Shown here piece by piece: positions 1 to 3,638 of a stretch of DNA of 7,037 bases. Source of the DNA: Candidatus Bipolaricaulota bacterium (GTDB lineage: Bacteria; Bipolaricaulota; Bipolaricaulia; UBA7950; UBA9294); assembly GCA_030612485.1 (NCBI GenBank), contig JAUWNS010000122.1, positions 1-7,037 on the forward strand, in the 5' to 3' direction. Positions within the stretch are counted from its first letter, which is position 1; each line of letters starts with the position of its first letter. A program made the position numbers and the translations under genes. The notes under the pieces were generated by a model. The model had not been told where the DNA came from, made no database searches, and worked only from the letters and a program-made list of their open reading frames with translations.

Positions 1-465
1 GTCCCACCCAGCGGTGACCAACCTTGCTCCATCGGGAAGGTAGTAGTTCTGGTTCGGTGCGATCTCGACGTTCCGATCTCCCAGCGTCTGGACGGGAGAT
101 AGGTCGATGGTCACCGCCTTCTCCTTCTCATCATACTGTGCGCCAACCGCGCCGGCCGCACCCGTCCGGCCCATGCCGGTACTCATATCATCCGCCGATT
201 GCCCGGGAGTTATCGTGGTTTCGATCATATCATACAGGTCGCCGTTCGGCACGATCTCTGTCGTGATTAAGTGTATGGGCCTATCCGCACCTCCACGTTG
301 GAGTTCGAAGGTCACCTTCAGCGTCCCTCCTGGATAGGGCCCTAGCCCAAAGAGATACTCAAGCTGCGGAGCCTCCTGAGAGAGAGCTGTGCCGCTGACC
401 AATGCCAGGCTGAGAAACCCCAGTATGATCACCCCTATGAGCCGTCTGTCCACTCTTATCGCCAT
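1..465 (-). CDS. Secreted protein of unknown function (3' end outside window)
   Basis: An open frame of 155 codons starts at an ATG at 465 and continues without a stop past the left edge, so the protein is incomplete. The N-terminus is a clear Sec signal peptide: basic start (MAIRVDRR), a hydrophobic stretch of about 17 residues, then a likely cleavage site after ALS, before QEAP. The mature part begins with a segment rich in beta-prone residues (LKVTFELQ), then a Gly/Met/Ala-rich stretch around residues 95-110, and ends in the window at a NYYLPDGARLVT segment. I do not recognise the family. An AGGAGG sits 6 bp before the ATG. The gene starts 32 bp after the stop of the lipoprotein gene on the same strand, so the two are probably cotranscribed and both act outside the cytoplasm. 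The gene being real is well supported; its function is not known. Confidence 0.8.
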   Translation of the reverse strand, partial: MAIRVDRRLIGVIILGFLSLALVSGTALSQEAPQLEYLFGLGPYPGGTLKVTFELQRGGADRPIHLITTEIVPNGDLYDMIETTITPGQSADDMSTGMGRTGAAGAVGAQYDEKEKAVTIDLSPVQTLGDRNVEIAPNQNYYLPDGARLVTAGWD

Positions 466-471
466 GTTGAT

Positions 472-477
472 CCTCCT
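472..477 (-). promoter_or_regulatory. Shine-Dalgarno of the secreted-protein gene
   Basis: AGGAGG on the minus strand, 6 bp before the ATG at 465. It fixes the start of a gene that has no stop inside the window. Confidence 0.8.
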
Positions 478-497
478 GTATTCGTTTATTGGAATCT

Positions 498-1127
498 TTA
501 CTTATCATCGGGGGATGTATTTTCTCCGCCCATTTGTTCGATCGTCTGTTGCAGGATCATATCTCGCCGCAATTCATCGAGGATCTTCTGGAACTCTTCC
601 ACCTGCTCTGGCGTGAGAATTCCCTGAATCTCTTCATTCAGCGACTCTTGCTGTCCTTGCTGCTTCTGCATCATTCCCACCATCTCGTCGGTCATCTCCG
701 GGCGAGACCCTGCAGGGTTGGACCCCTCGGAGCGAGCCCCTCTTTGGCTTCCTGGCGTGCCCTGTCCTGCAAATTGGGCTTGCCGTGCCTCCAGCTGCTT
801 TTCCATGGCCAGCAAGTATTCCTGCATGATGATGCGAATCTGCGTCTCCTGGTCCTCGCTTAGATCCAGGCGCTCGTGTACCTGAGCCATCAGGTCATCG
901 AGTCGCACTTCTGTTGCTTGTTCTGACTCATCCGACTCGCTCGGCTGCTCCGTCGCCGCGGTAGCCTCTGGATCGGATACCGCGTCCCCTGATCCAATTG
1001 ATTGACTTGTTGTCGGCATGGTTGCTTCTGGCTCGGATACTGTGTCTTCCGATTCCTGTCCACACCCGGAAAGGATGAGAAGAGACACAAGAAAAAAGAC
1101 CAGAACAATCCAAGGAACATGTCTCAT
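498..1127 (-). CDS. Lipoprotein with LTxxQ (Spy/CpxP-like) domain
   Basis: This is a 209-residue predicted lipoprotein. Residues 1-22 form a short lipoprotein signal: MRHVPW, a hydrophobic core, then lipobox LSGC with the lipidated Cys at 22. Residues 23-73 are an acidic Ser/Glu/Thr linker containing a duplicated D-[TA]-V-S-[ED]-PEAT unit. Residues 75-190 are helical and charged and carry two LTxxQ-type motifs, LDLSEDQ at 87-93 and LTPEQ at 171-175, in the order and spacing seen in the Spy/CpxP/CnrX group of periplasmic chaperone, stress-sensor and metal-response proteins. A Gln/Met-rich segment (about 145-162) lies between them. The function as an envelope-stress or chaperone protein is inferred from family resemblance. 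The start is uncertain: a GTG at 1169, behind a purine-rich AGAGGGGG, would add 14 residues. I prefer the ATG at 1127 because it gives a normal-length lipoprotein signal. It is probably the first gene of an operon with the secreted protein downstream. Confidence 0.82.
   Translation of the reverse strand: MRHVPWIVLVFFLVSLLILSGCGQESEDTVSEPEATMPTTSQSIGSGDAVSDPEATAATEQPSESDESEQATEVRLDDLMAQVHERLDLSEDQETQIRIIMQEYLLAMEKQLEARQAQFAGQGTPGSQRGARSEGSNPAGSRPEMTDEMVGMMQKQQGQQESLNEEIQGILTPEQVEEFQKILDELRRDMILQQTIEQMGGENTSPDDK
961..1046. repeat. Intragenic direct repeat in lipoprotein linker
   Basis: Two 26-bp units, 961-986 and 1021-1046, match at 21 of 26 positions with a 60-bp period. They encode the duplicated VS[ED]PEAT segments, so the acidic linker seems to have grown by an in-frame duplication. 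Confidence 0.6.
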
Positions 1128-1388
1128 CGAACTTAATATCCACCATCTTTCGTCAGTACGTCTGCCCACATTAGCCCCCTCTTACGTGATTCCATCCTAG
1201 AAGCGTTGATCGATGTCCGCAAGGCATATGATAAAGCCAAGATGTGGGCGAGCGCGGTCAAAGTTGTGGCAGGGATGTGAAGAAGATTAGTTCCTCTCTG
1301 TTTCGCCTGCCTACAATCCGGCTATAAGGAAGCCAGGAGGCCATGAGAAATCCAACAGATGATGTGGGTTGAAAGATTGACACTTCTG
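1128..1388. other. Intergenic stretch, promoter side of lipoprotein operon
   Basis: This stretch lies between the lipoprotein start and repeat copy A. It should hold the lipoprotein promoter. The minus strand has a TATCAT hexamer and an upstream TTGACC, but their spacing (22 bp) is too long for a standard promoter, so I do not call one. The plus strand has a start-less frame from 1137 to 1280 (TGA at 1278-1280) whose end reads as a plausible charged helix; it is discussed as a possible relic. I see no RNA gene or terminator. Confidence 0.5.
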
Positions 1389-1425
1389 CTCTCGCCCGTT
1401 CGTGCCACTCACTCAAGACGCAAAG
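1389..1425 (-). repeat. Dispersed repeat copy A (end fragment)
   Basis: This 37-bp stretch matches the reverse complement of the right end of copy B (around 2620-2655) at 34 of 37 positions, including the blocks CTCTCGCCCGTTCGT and CACTCACTCAAG. Only this end of the repeat is present. It contains the stop codon and last few codons of the hydrolase gene. Confidence 0.75.
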
Positions 1426-2435
1426 GCGTCGAAACTACCGTCTGTCAGGAGATTGCCGGCTTCGATCGCTTCTGTCTCCCCAACAGCGGTCACAGCAAGG
1501 TGCTCGTCAAAGAATTTGCGCACTTCTTCATACGCATCAGGAGGGAACCCACCGTGCTCACACCCTTTCATCACGCGCAGGGTCGATTCCACTCCTGCTT
1601 CTTGCAACGCGGTGTCGAGAAGCTTGGACTGCTCAAGCGGGACCACCAGGTCCTTATCTCCGTGCATGATCAGGAACGGCGGATCATCAGGACTCACATG
1701 GGTAATTGGATTCGCCTGCTGCAGGAGATCGGAATGTTCGGTGGGGATTCCCCCAAAGAGGAGGCAGAGTGGGTTCTTCGTTGGATCCATCTTGGCGGTG
1801 TAATAGTAGAGCAACGCAAGATCAGTAGGACCGTAAAAATCGCAGACTGCCTGCACCGCGCTCGATCGATCCAGGTGATTCCCCACATCACCTTCGAGTT
1901 CTTCCACTCCCCCTGAGGTGCCGAGGAGCGCGACCAGGTGTCCGCCGGCCGACCCTCCCCAGACTCCGATCCGATCAGGATCGATATCGTATCGATCCGC
2001 GTTCGCTCGCAGCCAACGTATGGCCGCCTTGCAGTCGTAGATCTGCGCTGGGAATGTGGCCTCCTTGCTCAGGCGGTAGTCGATGCTCGCCACGATGTAG
2101 CGATCGCCCAGCTCGCGCGGGGCGCGGGGGGTGGCCTTGTCTCCCGAGATCCAGGCACCACCATGCACCCAGACCACAAGCGGTAATCGCTCGCCTTTAT
2201 CGTGGGGTGGGATGTAGAGATCGAGCTTCAGGGATCTCTCTCCGATGCGCGCGTACTCTAAGTCCTGGAAGATCCGCGCCATTACCGGATATCCCACGAG
2301 CGCTCCGCCTAGCAGGATCCCTAGAATGAGGACCATTCCTGTTTGCAGCAGATGGGAGCGCGCCGGCCCGGTCCCTCTCTTCTCCAGCGATCGAAGAACC
2401 CCCCTTCGCCGCTTTGAGCCCTCATCCGTATTCAT
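1413..2435 (-). CDS. Membrane-anchored alpha/beta hydrolase (BD-FAE / carboxylesterase type)
   Basis: A 340-residue serine hydrolase, probably a carboxyl ester hydrolase; the substrate cannot be told from sequence. Residues 1-30 are basic and cytoplasmic-looking. Residues 33-54 form one hydrophobic segment (MVLILGILLGGALVG), so the enzyme is probably anchored with the catalytic domain outside. The hydrolase fold follows: oxyanion-hole HGGAW at 91-95, nucleophile elbow GGSAGG with Ser162, catalytic Asp262 in HGDKD, and His294 in CEHGG. All triad residues are present. The fold normally finishes near FFDEHL (308-313); here about 27 extra residues follow, and the last four codons and TGA come from repeat copy A. 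The start is uncertain: the ATG at 2435 lacks a clear Shine-Dalgarno, while a GTG at 2477 has AAGGA about 9 bp upstream and would add 14 residues. Confidence 0.88.
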   Translation of the reverse strand: MNTDEGSKRRRGVLRSLEKRGTGPARSHLLQTGMVLILGILLGGALVGYPVMARIFQDLEYARIGERSLKLDLYIPPHDKGERLPLVVWVHGGAWISGDKATPRAPRELGDRYIVASIDYRLSKEATFPAQIYDCKAAIRWLRANADRYDIDPDRIGVWGGSAGGHLVALLGTSGGVEELEGDVGNHLDRSSAVQAVCDFYGPTDLALLYYYTAKMDPTKNPLCLLFGGIPTEHSDLLQQANPITHVSPDDPPFLIMHGDKDLVVPLEQSKLLDTALQEAGVESTLRVMKGCEHGGFPPDAYEEVRKFFDEHLAVTAVGETEAIEAGNLLTDGSFDAFAS

Positions 2436-2504
2436 AGGGCCACTGTACCATAGATCACAGGGACTGGCCAGCCTCACGTTCAGTCGTCCTTGGAAAGAGA
2501 AGAG

Positions 2505-2712
2505 TCAAGAGGTGGGTATCTCGCCAAGCCGCAGAGACGCAAGAAACAGCGAAAGACACGGTCTGAGAAGCAAAGTGCGAGACAAACCAAGAATACTGTT
2601 GAGCTGTACCCCTTCGCGATCTTTGCGGCTTGAGTGAGTGTAACGAACGGGCGAGAGAAAAAAGATCGTATCTCGCAAAGGCGCAAAGACGCAGAGAACA
2701 GCGGAAGACCGG
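2505..2712 (+). repeat. Dispersed repeat copy B with 3' direct repeat
   Basis: The left end (2505-2536, TCAAGAG...AGCCGCAGAG) matches copy C at 27 of 32 positions. The right part (2617-2662, CGATCTTTGCG then GCTTGAGTGAG...GGGCGAGAG) matches C closely and A in reverse. Within the unit, CCAAGCCGCA near 2524 and TGCGGCTTGAG near 2624 are inverted relative to each other. The left motif also recurs as a direct repeat: 2517-2561 resembles 2669-2712 (TATCTCGC-AAG-CGCA-AGACGCA-AACAGCG-AAG), about 152 bp apart. The second one ends 4 bp before the ATG of a broken GxxExxY gene. No protein is convincingly encoded here. Confidence 0.7.
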
Positions 2713-2716
2713 AAAA

Positions 2717-2818
2717 ATGACTGAAAACGAGATAGGAAAGATTGTCGTTGATGCTGCAGTTTCGTCCCACCGAGATAGACCGCGGCTTTGGTTTTTACGT
2801 ACAGGAGTATCTCGATAG
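2717..2818 (+). pseudogene. Broken 5' end of a GxxExxY-family gene
   Basis: The first 15 residues, MTENEIGKIVVDAAV, match the typical N-terminus of GxxExxY proteins (Pfam PDDEXK_3, PD-(D/E)XK nuclease superfamily). After VSSHR the conserved HRELGPGLLE..Y core is lost and the frame stops at 2818 after 33 codons, against roughly 120-130 residues in the family. The ATG follows 4 bp after the direct-repeat half of copy B, the usual repeat-then-gene arrangement I associate with this family. The identification rests on a short segment and is from memory of the family. Confidence 0.55.
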
Positions 2819-2921
2819 GAGTGCCTCTTACAACCACCTCCTACCTGAAGTGTGAGGATACACAAAGTCAAACTTACCCACACCTGCCCGTCGGGGAAGC
2901 AGGCCGAATGAGGAAAAAGAC
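2819..2921. other. Spacer between GxxExxY relic and tRNA-Pro
   Basis: This spacer is non-coding as far as I can see. It contains a 21-bp palindrome at 2883-2903. On the minus strand, the tRNA 3' end is followed by GTCTTTTTCC, a short T run that could help termination although no separate hairpin precedes it. Confidence 0.4.
2883..2903. repeat. Palindrome, CCTGC...GCAGG (third variant)
   Basis: The arms CCTGC (2883-2887) and GCAGG (2899-2903) enclose a GC-rich centre that can also pair CCC with GGG. It resembles the two CCTG-type palindromes inside copy C but is more diverged. No T run follows on either strand, so it is not an obvious intrinsic terminator. Confidence 0.5.
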
Positions 2922-2998
2922 TGGTCGGGACGCCCGGATTTGAACCGGGGACCTCTTGCGCCCCATGCAAGCACGCTGCCAGACTGCGCCACGTCCCG
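2922..2998 (-). tRNA. tRNA-Pro, anticodon GGG
   Basis: The reverse complement folds as a full cloverleaf of 77 nt including an encoded CCA. The acceptor stem is CGGGACG paired with CGTCCCG. The D stem is GCGC/GCGT with one G-U pair. The anticodon stem is CTTGC/GCAAG around loop ATGGGGC, giving anticodon GGG (reads CCC and CCU). The variable loop is AGGTC, and the T arm is CCCGG-TTCAAAT-CCGGG. The discriminator base is A, followed by CCA at 2924-2922. It stands alone with its own promoter just upstream. Confidence 0.96.
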
Positions 2999-3009
2999 AG
3001 ATGCTTTTT

Positions 3010-3038
3010 ATAGTACCACTTCGCACGTCTGTTGACAA
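3010..3038 (-). promoter_or_regulatory. Sigma-70-type promoter of tRNA-Pro
   Basis: On the minus strand, -35 TTGTCA (3038-3033) and -10 TACTAT (3015-3010) are separated by exactly 17 bp. Transcription would start near 3003, leaving a leader of about 5 nt before the mature tRNA. The -35 overlaps the right-hand edge of a 17-bp direct repeat that borders the adjacent putative insertion. Confidence 0.75.
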
Positions 3039-3051
3039 ATGTACTTGTTCT
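3035..3051 (+). repeat. 17-bp direct repeat, left copy
   Basis: ACAAATGTACTTGTTCT; it matches 3554-3570 (ACAAATGCACTTGTTCT) at 16 of 17 positions in the same orientation. The two copies border the 502-bp block. Confidence 0.8.
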
Positions 3052-3123
3052 GGTTCCTCACGGTTAAGGCAAGGTAACCCAGAAAAAGACTCAAGAGATG
3101 AGTCTCTCGCTGAGCCGCAGAGG

Positions 3124-3153
3124 CCTGTCTGCCATCGTGTTCTGACAGGCAGG
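3124..3153. repeat. Palindrome in copy C, CCTGTCTG...CAGGCAGG
   Basis: The arms at 3124-3131 and 3146-3153 pair over 8 bp with one G-T wobble and a 14-base loop. It is followed by a run of G. It is related to the palindrome at 3223-3249 by its identical right arm. Confidence 0.65.
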
Positions 3154-3222
3154 GGGGGAGGGGAGACTCGGGGACACGGAGACGCGAAGAGTGAAGACCA
3201 ATATTCCTTAGCGATCTTTGCG

Positions 3223-3249
3223 CCTGCCTGTGCCGGTACGGCAGGCAGG
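3223..3249. repeat. 27-bp palindrome inserted in copy C
   Basis: Perfect 8-bp arms, CCTGCCTG (3223-3230) and CAGGCAGG (3242-3249), with an inner TGCCG/CGGCA that can form an alternative pairing. Copy B reads CTTTGCG directly into GCTTGAG at 2627/2628; copy C has exactly these 27 bp between the same two sequences. Confidence 0.75.
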
Positions 3250-3318
3250 GCTTGAGTGAGCGTAGCGAGCGGGCGAGAGAAAAAGCTTGTGTCTCTCGCA
3301 GAGGTACAGAATTGTTTT

Positions 3319-3345
3319 ACCACGAAGGACACGAAGAGCACGAAG
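3319..3345 (+). repeat. CACGAAG tandem repeat, left inverted copy
   Basis: Three CACGAAG heptamers with a 9-10-bp period (ACCACGAAGGACACGAAG...). Its reverse complement matches 3455-3481 at 23 of 27 positions; the four differences come from swapped spacer bases between the heptamers. Confidence 0.8.
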
Positions 3346-3348
3346 GGG

Positions 3349-3453
3349 TCAAAAGCACTGCTCATAGGGCGACACCGATAATTCTGGACCCAGTTCCCGG
3401 TGCACTTTAATCGCACAGTCAATTACTCGATTCGAAAGCTCATTGGATTCCAT
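3349..3453 (-). pseudogene. Broken 5' end of a second GxxExxY-family gene
   Basis: A 34-codon frame starting MESNELSNRVIDCAIKVHRE, followed by LGPELSVSPYEQCF and TGA. It aligns by eye with the GxxExxY (PDDEXK_3) N-terminus through VHRELGP and the YEQC stretch, but the signature Gly is Glu and the signature Glu is Val (GPELSVSPY instead of GPGLLESVY). The remaining three quarters of the gene are absent: the stop comes 3 bp before the left CACGAAG repeat. The start abuts the right CACGAAG repeat, and upstream in-frame codons simply read through that repeat as Arg-rich sequence. I take it to be a decayed fragment, not a small functional protein. Confidence 0.7.
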
Positions 3454-3454
3454 T

Positions 3455-3481
3455 CTTCGTGTCCTTCGTGCTCTTCGTGGT
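3455..3481 (-). repeat. CACGAAG tandem repeat, right inverted copy
   Basis: On the minus strand it reads ACCACGAAGAGCACGAAG then GACACGAAG, and it ends 1 bp before the ATG of the GxxExxY relic. With 3319-3345 it forms a 27-bp imperfect inverted pair enclosing the relic. Confidence 0.8.
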
Positions 3482-3553
3482 GAATTCTCTTTGGTCTCTG
3501 TCCCGTGCGAACCGAAATTAGAAGTTGCTACCCACTCGAAACGACAAGGAACC

Positions 3554-3570
3554 ACAAATGCACTTGTTCT
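3554..3570 (+). repeat. 17-bp direct repeat, right copy
   Basis: Partner of 3035-3051 (16 of 17 identical). It lies directly outside the AGGAACC end of the 502-bp block, about 70 bp before the ribonuclease start codon. Confidence 0.8.
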
Positions 3571-3585
3571 AAAGCCTGCGAATGT

Positions 3586-3609
3586 GTAAAAAGGGGCGGA
3601 CCCTTTTAC
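3586..3609 (+). other. Hairpin in ribonuclease leader, GTAAAA-GGG...CCC-TTTTAC
   Basis: AAAAGGG (3589-3595) and CCCTTTT (3601-3607) pair perfectly around a 5-base GCGGA loop. With one bulged A the stem extends to GTAAAA/TTTTAC. It is terminator-like in both directions but sits only about 20 bp before the Shine-Dalgarno, so it could instead be a leader hairpin or a REP-like repeat. The GC part is short (3 bp). Confidence 0.5.
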
Positions 3610-3626
3610 TGTATTCAAGCATTCGA

Positions 3627-3632
3627 AGGAGG
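3627..3632 (+). promoter_or_regulatory. Shine-Dalgarno of the ribonuclease gene
   Basis: AGGAGG, 6 bp before the ATG at 3639. It selects this start over an in-frame ATG at 3582, which would add 19 low-complexity residues read from the leader hairpin, and over an out-of-frame ATG at 3634. Confidence 0.85.
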
Positions 3633-3638
3633 AATGGG

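Larger units (their letters stand above)
3091..3302 (+). repeat. Dispersed repeat copy C, carrying two palindromes
   Basis: The left end 3091-3122 aligns with 2505-2536 of copy B (27 of 32). The right part, CGATCTTTGCG (3212-3222) and GCTTGAGTGAG...GGGCGAGAGAAAAA (3250-3284), aligns with B at 2617-2662. The middle is diverged. Relative to B it has gained a CCTGTCTG-type palindrome near 3124 and a 27-bp palindrome at 3223-3249. Confidence 0.75.
3052..3553. mobile_element. Putative non-autonomous insertion, 502 bp, composite
   Basis: The block begins GGTTCCT (3052-3058) and ends AGGAACC (3547-3553), a perfect 7-bp terminal inverted repeat. It lies exactly between two 17-bp direct repeats that differ at one base. 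Inside are repeat copy C with two palindromes, and the CACGAAG inverted pair enclosing a broken GxxExxY gene. No transposase is encoded. The boundary structure is seen directly; that it arose by one insertion event, with the 17-bp repeats as target duplication, is inference. A 17-bp duplication would be long for most transposons. Confidence 0.5.

Noticed and set aside
1170..1260. Sigma-70 promoter for the lipoprotein operon (TTGACC ... TATCAT)
   Set aside because: Spacing of 22 bp is outside the usual 16-18 bp, so the pair is not convincing.
1359..1916. Plus-strand frame of 185 codons
   Set aside because: It is a shadow of the alpha/beta hydrolase, which has all its catalytic motifs on the other strand.
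2505..2837. Minus-strand frame starting GTG near an AGGAGG at about 2840
   Set aside because: The start looks tempting, but the frame is antisense to the GxxExxY relic and then runs through repeat B, with no recognisable protein.
2455..2970. Long minus-strand frames over the 2455-2970 repeat region, 96-171 codons
   Set aside because: They read through repeat copy B and antisense to the tRNA, are rich in Ser/Arg/Leu low-complexity sequence, and show no domain or good start.
2922..2998. tRNA-Pro as a phage or island attachment site
   Set aside because: No duplicate of the tRNA 3' end and no integrase are in the window; the putative insertion lies on the promoter side, not in the tRNA gene.
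2874..3422. 182-codon minus-strand frame across tRNA-Pro and repeat copy C
   Set aside because: It covers the tRNA gene, its promoter and both palindromes; the translation is just repeat sequence.
2505..3481. CRISPR array
   Set aside because: Repeats are irregular in length, orientation and spacing; CACGAAG heptamers have 2-3-base spacers and no unique spacers of CRISPR size.
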